From a virus, in IMG/VR virus record IMGVR_UViG_3300024180_000004, positions 30,748-94,747 of that record: a DNA stretch of 64,000 nt; one strand, 5' to 3'. Under the pieces are notes generated by a model. That model had not been told where the DNA came from, ran no database searches, and saw only the letters and a program-made list of their open reading frames with translations. Numbering within the stretch: position 1 is the stretch's first letter; the number at the start of each line of letters is the position of its first letter. Position numbers and translations under genes: made by a program. Shown here in pieces: positions 28,146 through 35,545 of the stretch.

Positions 28146-28523
28146 TTAAGAAACTACATAATAAACATCCAAATCCCTTATTTGAAAAAATACCTCCATA
28201 TACTCTTGGTGTCTTTCCGGATCTTCGAAGAATGAGACCTTCAATATATATGGCACGGAATCTAATTCTTTTATATATGTTGATATTTGACTTCGTAAAT
28301 CATCCTCTATTGACTTCTCGGATAACCTTGTTTGGTGTAAGTAATATGGTAAATCGCCTCCAAATTCTGGGTCAAAGAAAAGTTCACCTTTATTTGTGAA
28401 TAATATCATTTCCCATTTTTGAACAATTACCCTTATAGTATCATCCTCTATTAGTCGTTTATCGACAAATCTTGGGTGTTCGGGATATCCAAGATAAAAA
28501 TCTATAAAGTTATAGTTTGCCAT
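28146..28523 (-). CDS. 25: Baseplate wedge protein, gp25-like (125 aa)
   Basis: The gp25/GPW lysozyme-like fold is visible: IRVIVQKWEMILFTNKGELF followed by FDPEFGGDLPYYLHQ, then SIEDDLRSQISTYIKEL and a terminal strand MEVFFQIRDLDVYYVV. The size matches T4 gp25 (132 aa). In contractile systems gp25 forms the core of the baseplate wedge that nucleates sheath assembly. A perfect TTAATATATAA sits just upstream. Confidence 0.85.
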   Translation of the reverse strand: MANYNFIDFYLGYPEHPRFVDKRLIEDDTIRVIVQKWEMILFTNKGELFFDPEFGGDLPYYLHQTRLSEKSIEDDLRSQISTYIKELDSVPYILKVSFFEDPERHQEYMEVFFQIRDLDVYYVVS

Positions 28524-28526
28524 AAT

Positions 28527-28537
28527 TTATATATTAA
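28527..28537 (-). promoter_or_regulatory. Late-promoter-like motif before gp25
   Basis: On the minus strand the sequence reads TTAATATATAA four bases before the ATG, with a T-rich stretch further upstream, identical to motifs upstream of 27080 and 44177. Confidence 0.5.
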
Positions 28538-28626
28538 AAAATGAAATCTCTTATGGAAGAAACTAACCAAAGTATCACTCCAACTTTTGATTATATTTTT
28601 TAATATAAAATTATATAAAATGAATA

Positions 28627-29589
28627 TCAACCATGAATTATCTCTCTTATTTTTCCTATAAACGATATTCCGACTATGATGGGATCTATGGAAGATTCCA
28701 TCATCAATGTATATTCACAAACAGTGTTTGCTACTTTAAATAATAAATTAACATCCTTTCCATTCTCAATCGACCAATCGATGAATGGTTTACCCAATAG
28801 TTTAATCATTGAGTCTATTTTCTCCTGACCAAAGTTTGACATTAAAAAGTGGTAAACACTTTCATAGTTTCCACTTTCATATAGAAAGTTATAAAGATCA
28901 TTTTTGACCTTACTGGATACGTTACTAACACCATTATTTATCTCACCAGTTTCGATGAAATCTTGAACTTCAACAAGTATATTACGAAAGTCTGGAAACT
29001 TCTTATTGATAATATATCCTAAGTTCTCTTTAGAAATCTCTTTCCCTTCTTTAGGTAGAATCACATTTTGAATTCTTTTATATAATTCGGTTTTTAGATA
29101 CCTTTCTTCATTCGCACCTATGCAATCAAATCCAATAGTTTTAATTCTAGATTTTAGTCCTTCTGTTATTTTATTTATATGATTTGTAGTTATTATAAAT
29201 CTAACATTATTGTTATACTTTTCTATAAATGCTTTGAATGCATCTTGGAATTGTGCAGAAACTCTTTCGAACTCATCCAGGAATACATATTTAATATCTG
29301 AATTAGACTCAAACATTGGTGTGAATTTACAAAAATTTTGTATTTCCTCTCTAAGGACATCTATAGATGTATCCAAAGAACAATTTAGTTCTAAGAATGG
29401 TGTCTCTTTACTATACTTACCAATAAGTATTCTCGCTAAACTTGTTTTACCTGTTCCATAGTTTCCATAAAATATATAATGTTGATTTATACCATTTTCA
29501 AATTGTTTACGTATTCTTGGAAGAAGAATTATATCTTCTATTTTTTTGGGTCTCCATCTTTCCCAAAGTATTAGACTTTTTACTGACAT
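28627..29589 (-). CDS. 44: Sliding-clamp loader small/ATPase subunit, gp44-like (320 aa)
   Basis: This is an AAA+ clamp loader. LWERWRPKKIEDIILLPRI is the N-terminal RFC/gp44 signature, with Walker A GNYGTGKTS (42-50) and Walker B YVFLDEFERVS (101-111). Sensor 1 is FIITTNHINKI and sensor 2 region GLKSRIKTIGFDC holds the arginine of the SRC-like motif. T4 gp44 (319 aa) forms the loader with gp62 for clamp gp45. The length matches exactly. gp45 and gp62 are not in this window. Confidence 0.92.
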   Translation of the reverse strand: MSVKSLILWERWRPKKIEDIILLPRIRKQFENGINQHYIFYGNYGTGKTSLARILIGKYSKETPFLELNCSLDTSIDVLREEIQNFCKFTPMFESNSDIKYVFLDEFERVSAQFQDAFKAFIEKYNNNVRFIITTNHINKITEGLKSRIKTIGFDCIGANEERYLKTELYKRIQNVILPKEGKEISKENLGYIINKKFPDFRNILVEVQDFIETGEINNGVSNVSSKVKNDLYNFLYESGNYESVYHFLMSNFGQEKIDSMIKLLGKPFIDWSIENGKDVNLLFKVANTVCEYTLMMESSIDPIIVGISFIGKIREIIHG

Positions 29590-29655
29590 ATTTAAAATTT
29601 ATTTATCACATGATATATAGTTATGCAGAAGGAAAGTTTATTTAATATATAATGA

Positions 29656-30636
29656 ATGATTGGAGATAGTTTTAATTTTGAAGATGTATTCTTTAGAGAC
29701 TTAACAGTTTGTGTCTTAGATACGCTAGAGGGTCAGATAAAATGGACAAATAGATTTACATCTGGTGATGTTTTTGTACAAGTTCCTATATACTACTCAC
29801 TTACTGGTGATGAGAGATTCTTATTAGACTCATTTTCGGATGATATAGTATCTGAAAATAGGTTTGTCGAATTAAATACCGATATGATACCAAGAGGTCA
29901 TTTAACAATGACTGGTTTTAATATAAAATCTGATGAATTTGCCAATCCAAACGTTTGGTTGAGGATGGTTATTGAGAATGAGGTGGAGATTAGAAAAGTC
30001 TTAGGTAAAGTTAGGGCAATTCCAATAACTGTAAATTATGATTTAGAAATAACATTATCAAGCGAGGTCGATACTTTTAAATGTAGTCAGGCTATATTAG
30101 ATACACTTTGGATTTATAAATTCATGTATTTTGAACACAATTTCATGAATATTGATGCAGTAATTGTTATGCCAGATTCAAATACCATTGAAATGAGTAG
30201 AGAAAAAAATCTAACAAGTGATAATAATATAAAGTTGAAGGTATCATTTACGGTGGAAACATACTACCCTGCATTTAGAAGAGACCGGGTTACAGATACT
30301 GGTTATCCAAGAGAATTTGGATCTGGTATGAAAGATGCCAATGGATTTGAAATTACTGGTGGTTATTCTGATTACTTTGAACAACCTTGGATAAATGGAC
30401 CCTTTGATCCAAATAATCCTTTACCAGGATACGGTCAAACCGGTAGTTTCTATAATACAAATGGTGTAAATCCAAATGATATATATGGAACATTTGGAGA
30501 AGACGGTTATGCAATTGTACCAAAACGTAGTAGATGGTTCAATAATATATTAAAATCTAGAGAACGTGCTGGTGGTAGTTCAATCAATCCGGTTACAGGG
30601 CAACAAAATATAACTCCAAGAGATACAAATAAATAA
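29656..30636 (+). CDS. 15: Tail sheath stabiliser / tail completion protein, gp15-like (326 aa)
   Basis: The order of features matches the gp15 family: an N-terminal helix (FFRDLTVCVLDTLEGQ), IKWTNRFTSGDVFVQVPIYY, then PRGHLTMTGFNIKSDEF. Next come IPITVNYDLEITLSS and the helical pair with WIYKFMYFEHNFMNIDAV, and the strand KVSFTVETYYPAFR. T4 gp15 is 272 aa and caps the tail to join it to the head; the C-terminal 100 residues here are an extra Gly/Asn/Pro-rich tail. TTTAATATATAA lies directly before the start. Confidence 0.8.
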   Translation: MIGDSFNFEDVFFRDLTVCVLDTLEGQIKWTNRFTSGDVFVQVPIYYSLTGDERFLLDSFSDDIVSENRFVELNTDMIPRGHLTMTGFNIKSDEFANPNVWLRMVIENEVEIRKVLGKVRAIPITVNYDLEITLSSEVDTFKCSQAILDTLWIYKFMYFEHNFMNIDAVIVMPDSNTIEMSREKNLTSDNNIKLKVSFTVETYYPAFRRDRVTDTGYPREFGSGMKDANGFEITGGYSDYFEQPWINGPFDPNNPLPGYGQTGSFYNTNGVNPNDIYGTFGEDGYAIVPKRSRWFNNILKSRERAGGSSINPVTGQQNITPRDTNK

Positions 30637-30706
30637 AAAAAAATAGAAAAAAACGGCTTTTTGTAGTTAATATATACTCTATAATATAAAAAAAATATCT
30701 AAAAAT

Positions 30707-31990
30707 ATGAAGAATCTTAAACTTGAATTGTTTAACTTTAAAAAGAATCTTTCTCTTGAACAAGATGAGATCTCTACGATAGTTGAGGGACATATGAATG
30801 CTTGTAACACTGCATCAGAGAAAACAATTGTTAATTCGTTAAACGAAAGACTTAAACCTTATACTTATGATAAAAGTGTAAAGTCTCTTTTAGAAGGGTT
30901 GAACGACGATATGAAGAACTTCGAGTTACTTTATGAGTTGAAAAACCTTTACAATGTTCTTAACACTAAGAATAGTGGTGAGTTATATAGACAACCTATT
31001 AATGTACTTCTACAAACTATAAACCTTGAAACTGATCAAGATAGAATGTCTAAAGTATTAAACGAACTTTCGGTTTATGATTGGGTACCTGAGATTAAAC
31101 TATTCGTTCATAATTTAACAAAATCTCCTGAACAAAAATCAAATTTATTAAGTGGTGGTAAAGGTGAGTCTATTTTCACAATAGTTGAATCTGTTGAAGA
31201 GGGTCACATTGCATTAGTTAAAGATTCTTGGTTCCTTTTAAGTGAGAGTGTTATCGAAAAGACATTAGTTGAAAATCATGTTAAAGATGAAGAAACATTG
31301 AGATCTTTAAGAATGTTAGAGACTGCAATGAAATATGCATCTGTCACAGAGGATAGAGTTAATTTTAAAATTTCCGAGTACTTAACAATTGGTTTATCAG
31401 TTGGTAAAAAAGGTAAAGTATTTATCAATGATGATGAGATGAATGATGAGACAACTTTAGAAAGTTTATTCAATTCTCCTATTATTCCAATTGTAAATAA
31501 AAACTTTTACCCAATCTTATTAGAAGTTTCTAGTAATCTTGATAAATTTGTTGAGTTAGATGTGGTTAAAAGAGTTAATAACTTAATTAATCCACATTTA
31601 GAATGTTTTGCATTTAATTATAAAAATACAACTTTCTTATATAGATGTGATGAGAGATATGGTAATTCATTTTTTAAGTATGAATCTGCATTAGAATTAG
31701 TTAATGAAGTAAGGAATGAACTTAATTATGACTTAACTTACTTTTATGAAAATAAATTAGGTAAAGAACTTATTGTTAAAAGAAGATTGGAAGATAAAGA
31801 AAGAGAAATAACTCTTAAATTAGAAGACGTTAATTTTAACATTGATAAACTTAAAGGTTCTATTAAAATGGTAGGTGAATCTGAAGTATTGTCAACTGCA
31901 CTTAATAATTTAGAAAAGAGGAAATCAGTTTTAGATTCTGAATTATATGCTATAAAAGAAACACAATATAATGAGAGAATTAAATTATAA
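30707..31990 (+). CDS. Probable abundant virion or head-internal protein (427 aa)
   Basis: Starts MKNLKLELFNFKKNLSLEQD, a loose version of the shared leader. It is mostly helical with Leu/Asn/Glu-rich segments, and the C-terminal 80 residues form a probable coiled coil (DKEREITLKLEDVNFNIDKL). No domain recognised. It has its own promoter-like GTTAATATATACTC and a strong terminator, and codon choice resembles that of the capsid genes (TTA/CTT Leu, GTT Val), suggesting high expression. It lies after gp15. Confidence 0.55.
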   Translation: MKNLKLELFNFKKNLSLEQDEISTIVEGHMNACNTASEKTIVNSLNERLKPYTYDKSVKSLLEGLNDDMKNFELLYELKNLYNVLNTKNSGELYRQPINVLLQTINLETDQDRMSKVLNELSVYDWVPEIKLFVHNLTKSPEQKSNLLSGGKGESIFTIVESVEEGHIALVKDSWFLLSESVIEKTLVENHVKDEETLRSLRMLETAMKYASVTEDRVNFKISEYLTIGLSVGKKGKVFINDDEMNDETTLESLFNSPIIPIVNKNFYPILLEVSSNLDKFVELDVVKRVNNLINPHLECFAFNYKNTTFLYRCDERYGNSFFKYESALELVNEVRNELNYDLTYFYENKLGKELIVKRRLEDKEREITLKLEDVNFNIDKLKGSIKMVGESEVLSTALNNLEKRKSVLDSELYAIKETQYNERIKL

Positions 31991-32007
31991 TTCATATTGA
32001 TATTTTT

Positions 32008-32036
32008 AAAAATCCCCTATTAGGGGATTTTTTATT
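32008..32036 (+). terminator. Intrinsic terminator
   Basis: An AAAAATCCCCT / AGGGGATTTTT stem has a three-base loop and a T-rich tail, directly after the 427-aa gene. Confidence 0.9.
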
Positions 32037-32107
32037 TTATAAACTTTTTTGACTTTTTGTTATATAACATGAAAGTATAAAAAATCCATAAGGATTACAA
32101 AAAAATA

Positions 32108-32485
32108 ATGCTTAATTTAATGTATTTAAATAATAGAGAACTTTATATAGAATTAGTGGTTAGTAAGGCACAAGGTAGACTTACAAGACCTGCACAAAAA
32201 ATGTTAGAACTACTTGCAAAAAAGACAATCAAAAAAATGAGATACTGGTCTAATGATGATAAAATGGATTGTTATCAAAGTGGACTACTTTATGTTTTTC
32301 AAAACTGGTATAATTTTAACGAGGAAAAATCAGTAAATGCTTTCGCATATTTTACGGAAATATTTAAGCGAGGGATTGCGAAGGGTTATAATGACTTATA
32401 TAAAAAGAAGGGTGATAATGACCACCAAATAAGGTTAATATCTATAGAAGGGTCTAATGATGGAATGGGTTTACACTCTTTATGA
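32108..32485 (+). CDS. 55: Late transcription sigma factor, gp55-like (125 aa)
   Basis: YLNNRELYIELVVSKAQGRL followed by a helix pair, then WSNDDKMDCYQSGLLYVFQN, FNEEKSVNAFAYFTEIFKRG and IAKGYNDLYKKKG, follows the layout of T4 gp55. That layout is the NNKELL start and the sigma region-2-like helices with the DxxQxG and NPFAYFTxxxxxAF pattern. gp55 (185 aa in T4) directs host RNA polymerase to late promoters. This copy is shorter because it lacks the C-terminal clamp-binding tail, ending soon after IRLISIEGS. Its presence fits the AT-only motifs upstream of most genes here. Confidence 0.75.
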   Translation: MLNLMYLNNRELYIELVVSKAQGRLTRPAQKMLELLAKKTIKKMRYWSNDDKMDCYQSGLLYVFQNWYNFNEEKSVNAFAYFTEIFKRGIAKGYNDLYKKKGDNDHQIRLISIEGSNDGMGLHSL

Positions 32486-32613
32486 TTAAACTATTTACAT
32501 ATGACATAATACTTCCACCAAGTATTGGAATGACTGCTATTAGTATAAATCCTTCAAAAAGTGCTTTGAGAAGATATAAGATTAAGAAGGTATTTCTACA
32601 ATATTTATTGTAA
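32482..32613 (+). CDS. Possible small coupled ORF after gp55 (43 aa)
   Basis: The ATG overlaps the gp55 stop (ATGA) and a 43-codon frame follows (MIKLFTYDIILPPSIGM ... VFLQYLL), basic at the end. It overlaps the convergent 65-aa gene by 32 bases. The coupling is the only argument for it. Confidence 0.25.
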   Translation: MIKLFTYDIILPPSIGMTAISINPSKSALRRYKIKKVFLQYLL

Positions 32614-32779
32614 TCTCTACTTTTATATTCTTACCTGTAAATTCTGCAAGTTTCTCATCAACAAAGTTTGATGGATTATTTAATCTTACTGAATTTTCAC
32701 CATTTACGGTTTCTATTAAAAAATTATCTTTTGCCTCAAATACTCTACCTTGATATTCTTTTATATTTATTGATTTCAT
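32582..32779 (-). CDS. Small hypothetical protein (65 aa)
   Basis: MKSINIKEYQGRVFEAKDN, then FLIETVNGENSVRLN and a C-terminal strand-rich stretch IKVEITINIVEIPS. It looks like a compact beta-rich fold. It has a leader with AATATATTATG-like sequence. No family recognised. Confidence 0.5.
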   Translation of the reverse strand: MKSINIKEYQGRVFEAKDNFLIETVNGENSVRLNNPSNFVDEKLAEFTGKNIKVEITINIVEIPS

Positions 32780-32847
32780 AATATATTATTTTTTGTCTTA
32801 CAAATATAAGTATAATTTTACATTATCACAAATTTATATATAATAAT

Positions 32848-33507
32848 ATGAGATGGATAAACGACTTTAGAGTATTCGAATCTAACGATTCTGATGATAA
32901 AACAAATAAGAGATCTGATAGGTTACTTACTGACGCACAACGGAACTATGAAGAGAATAAGAGTGAGTATCCTGGTGGTGATTCGCCTACAATGCTTTTC
33001 ACAGATGTTGTTGGATCTTCTAGTATGTGGTCTGATGATGCAAAAACAATGAGTATTCAGTTGGATAAACATTTTAAAATAATGGATGATTTGGCAAGAA
33101 AAAGAGGAGGATTTGTTGTTAAGACAATTGGTGATGCATTTATGATTTATTTCAGTAAAAGTGAAAAATCTTTGGAGAATGCAATCGATTTTGCAGTTGA
33201 TGTTATAAATACAGAAGAACTACCACTTAGAATTGGTATATGTTCTGGTAAAATGACTGCAAAAAAATGTAGAATACAAAATGTAGAGCTTCTAGATTTC
33301 TTTGGTGATGTTGTAAATACTGCATCAAGAATGGAATCGAAAGTCGCAGAGAAGGGTTCAATTGCATTCACATCTGTTGATAATATTGATGAACAAATAA
33401 AGTCGATATCGAAAAAACATAAGGGTTTGATTAAAATAGAAGGATCTAGTATTCCGGATTTAAAAGGTGTGAAGGTTCCATTTGTATATAAATTAAGAGT
33501 TAAATAA
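32848..33507 (+). CDS. Class III nucleotidyl (adenylate/guanylate) cyclase with capsid-targeting-like leader (219 aa)
   Basis: The leader MRWINDFRVFESND is followed by a complete class III cyclase homology domain (about 45-215). Metal Asp 1 is in MLFTDVVGSSSMW (D53), and the substrate-contact Lys with metal Asp 2 is in VVKTIGDAFMIYF (K92, D96). The strand RIGICSGK follows, then the transition-state Asn/Arg in FFGDVVNTASRMES (N157, R161). The KT before GDA is typical of bacterial adenylate cyclases. All catalytic residues are present, so it should make cAMP or cGMP; which one is uncertain. There is no membrane or regulatory domain. It has its own TTTATATATAATAATATG leader. Confidence 0.85.
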   Translation: MRWINDFRVFESNDSDDKTNKRSDRLLTDAQRNYEENKSEYPGGDSPTMLFTDVVGSSSMWSDDAKTMSIQLDKHFKIMDDLARKRGGFVVKTIGDAFMIYFSKSEKSLENAIDFAVDVINTEELPLRIGICSGKMTAKKCRIQNVELLDFFGDVVNTASRMESKVAEKGSIAFTSVDNIDEQIKSISKKHKGLIKIEGSSIPDLKGVKVPFVYKLRVK

Positions 33508-33560
33508 TATAAATAAAACTTTTAAGTATATTTTCATATAAATGATATAAAATTATTTTT

Positions 33561-33860
33561 ATGAACAAGGTTATTTTACAAATTTGGGAAGAGTCTGAAA
33601 GAGGATCGGTGATAATACCCTCCGGATGTTCTCTACATTTAGACTTTAAAGAAAGATTGAGTTATATTAGTAAAATTTATGAGGGTAGAGAGTCTGATAC
33701 TGTACCTGATGAGTATGATAGAATCGTCGGTGACGGAGTTGAGGTCTTTGTAGAAGATTCACTTTTTAACATAATCAAAAAAGATAAGTCAGTTAGAATA
33801 ACTGAGTATCAAATGAATAATCTTATATCATTAGATGATATAACAATAAAGGATATATGA
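33561..33860 (+). CDS. Hypothetical protein (99 aa)
   Basis: MNKVILQIWEESERGSVIIPSG then LHLDFKERLSYISKIYEGR, acidic in the middle (SDTVPDEYDRIVGDGVEVF). Alpha/beta, no motif recognised. It overlaps the start of the membrane protein gene by four bases (ATGATAG region), suggesting coupling. Confidence 0.5.
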   Translation: MNKVILQIWEESERGSVIIPSGCSLHLDFKERLSYISKIYEGRESDTVPDEYDRIVGDGVEVFVEDSLFNIIKKDKSVRITEYQMNNLISLDDITIKDI

Positions 33861-34201
33861 TAGTTACATTTTATATTATAATATTTAGTTTTATATTTTC
33901 AGAAATATATCATTTTTTTAATAAAAAAAGATTAGATATTATCTTCAAAAATAAAGATATCGATACAATCAGGAAGTCTGATGGTATTTTTTATATCTTA
34001 AAAATACTCTCTATAATTTGGCCAATTATTGGCCTTTTTTCAAGCTTTATTGATATATTTTTACTATTGATAGTATTTAATTTGATTAAATTCATATTCT
34101 ATCATATATCAGAAACTACTTATAATTATTATATAAGGATACTACCATTTATAAACATAACTTTATATCTAATAATACTATATTATAAGTTTATACACTA
34201 A
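33857..34201 (+). CDS. Small multi-pass membrane protein (114 aa)
   Basis: Three to four hydrophobic segments are visible: residues about 3-18, 46-64, 66-84 and 93-110, with a basic loop KKRLDIIFKNKD after the first. Predicted inner-membrane. Its small size and coupling to the 99-aa gene suggest a lysis, exclusion or membrane-remodelling role, but no family is recognised. Its end overlaps that of the convergent gp4-like gene by 11 bases. Confidence 0.5.
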   Translation: MIVTFYIIIFSFIFSEIYHFFNKKRLDIIFKNKDIDTIRKSDGIFYILKILSIIWPIIGLFSSFIDIFLLLIVFNLIKFIFYHISETTYNYYIRILPFINITLYLIILYYKFIH

Positions 34202-34718
34202 AGTTTTTTAGATTATCTTCTGTTATTATGATGAATGAATAACCTTTTTTTTTACACCACTTTATCATAGTTTCCCATTTCTGTTTATTTTTATATGCCA
34301 TCTTTAAATCATATTCAAAGCTCTTCAATTTCTTCATTCCTTTATCAGGGACTGTTAGTTTACCTTCTGTTAGTGCAATAACCATTTTATACTCCTTCAT
34401 CGGTTTAACTTCAACCACCACTTCTTTCAGAACACCATCATCTCCTCTCATTCTATAGAAAAAATCTGGATAATATCTATGTGCTTTTATTCTAGAGTCA
34501 CCATTTTCAAAGTGTGTCATTTGATATGGGATTTCTAGACATTCTGCACCCCATTGGAATATTTCATCTTTTAAATCTAACCAAATCATAATCTTTTGTT
34601 CCCAAGAACTTCTGTAATATACACCACCTTCTGAATTAAGTTTTAATACTTTATCTTTATTTTTTGGTATGAAATTACCTCCATGATACTTTTTATTACT
34701 AGGTTTCGAATTTATCAT
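34191..34718 (-). CDS. 4: Head completion protein, gp4-like endonuclease fold (175 aa)
   Basis: The gp4 pattern is clear: YHGGNFIPKNKDKVLKLN, then VYYRSSWEQKIMIWLDL, WGAECLEIPYQ, and the nuclease-type core RYYPDFFYRMRG with VVVEVKPMKEYK (D..ExK of the PD-(D/E)XK fold). T4 gp4 (150 aa; the SSWExKxxxWLDxN motif) is needed to finish DNA-filled heads before tail joining. The C-terminal 60 residues include KWCKKKGYSFIIITED, which forms the last strand. It lies beside portal genes, as expected for head morphogenesis. Confidence 0.82.
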   Translation of the reverse strand: MINSKPSNKKYHGGNFIPKNKDKVLKLNSEGGVYYRSSWEQKIMIWLDLKDEIFQWGAECLEIPYQMTHFENGDSRIKAHRYYPDFFYRMRGDDGVLKEVVVEVKPMKEYKMVIALTEGKLTVPDKGMKKLKSFEYDLKMAYKNKQKWETMIKWCKKKGYSFIIITEDNLKNFSV

Positions 34719-34764
34719 ATGATTGATTTTTTTTTATTTATATATAAAAGAAAAAAGTTTACAT

Positions 34765-35466
34765 ATGAGTAGTGGTGTATTAGATGAAAAAGTAAGATTA
34801 AGTCTTTTAGTTTATGGTAATGGTATTGAAGAGAATTTTAGAACAAATTCATTCTTTATGATGGATAAATACTCTAAGAGTGATGAAATGGTTACTTCAA
34901 AATCAACTACTGATATACAAACAGGTGGATTTTACTTTCTTCACTATATGGATGATTCAAATTGGATGAAATACTCACCGGTATTTGTGGTTGAACAAAG
35001 AAATTTCAATAACCAAATTATTGTTATGGCAGTAAATTTGAATTTTATACCATTAGAAGTTCGTGTTTTAATATTTGATAAGTACATTACTGAAGAACAT
35101 TTTGAGAAGGATTCATTCTTAAAAGTTGATTATAATGGTATGTATGCCGAGTTGATAAAATTTGGATTTGAATATGCATTAATGGAATATAATGCCATAC
35201 AAATAAAACTGGTACATAAAATAAATATGAATTTATTACCAAGATTTTTATACTCACAACATCCCAAGGCTACTTATGATCCAAAAAAACTTATGGATAT
35301 TTGGTATAAGAAATTAGAGACTAAATCAAAGAGAAATCAAGAATTGATGAATTCTATGTTAAATGAATTCTATGATATAAATAATGAGATATCTGATAAA
35401 TATTCGGTTATGAAAGGTCATATAGAAAGATTAAGAAAAAGTTATAAGAAGTATGGAAATGGGTAA
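34765..35466 (+). CDS. Conserved-looking virion assembly protein upstream of portal (233 aa)
   Basis: The ATG after TTTATATATAAAAG was chosen. The core has GGFYFLHYMDDSNWMKYS, then PVFVVEQRNFNNQIIVMAV and NLNFIPLEVRVLIFDKYI. This is the pattern of small beta-rich phage proteins in which a segment of the form YYDxxP(x)VxV is followed by GLNLHYLPxxxR; I associate such proteins with T4-like virion clusters but cannot name it. The C-terminus (about 185-233) is a basic coiled coil. It precedes the portal gene by 79 bases. Confidence 0.55.
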   Translation: MSSGVLDEKVRLSLLVYGNGIEENFRTNSFFMMDKYSKSDEMVTSKSTTDIQTGGFYFLHYMDDSNWMKYSPVFVVEQRNFNNQIIVMAVNLNFIPLEVRVLIFDKYITEEHFEKDSFLKVDYNGMYAELIKFGFEYALMEYNAIQIKLVHKINMNLLPRFLYSQHPKATYDPKKLMDIWYKKLETKSKRNQELMNSMLNEFYDINNEISDKYSVMKGHIERLRKSYKKYGNG

Positions 35467-35545
35467 AAATAGTTATTAGTGTCACTTATTTTATTTTTTG
35501 GGAGTTAACTATTTTTATATATAACTTAAAATTTTAATAATTTTA

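Noticed and set aside
28537-28602. 20-codon frame between gp25 and gp44 genes
   Set aside because: Very short, no coupling or motif.
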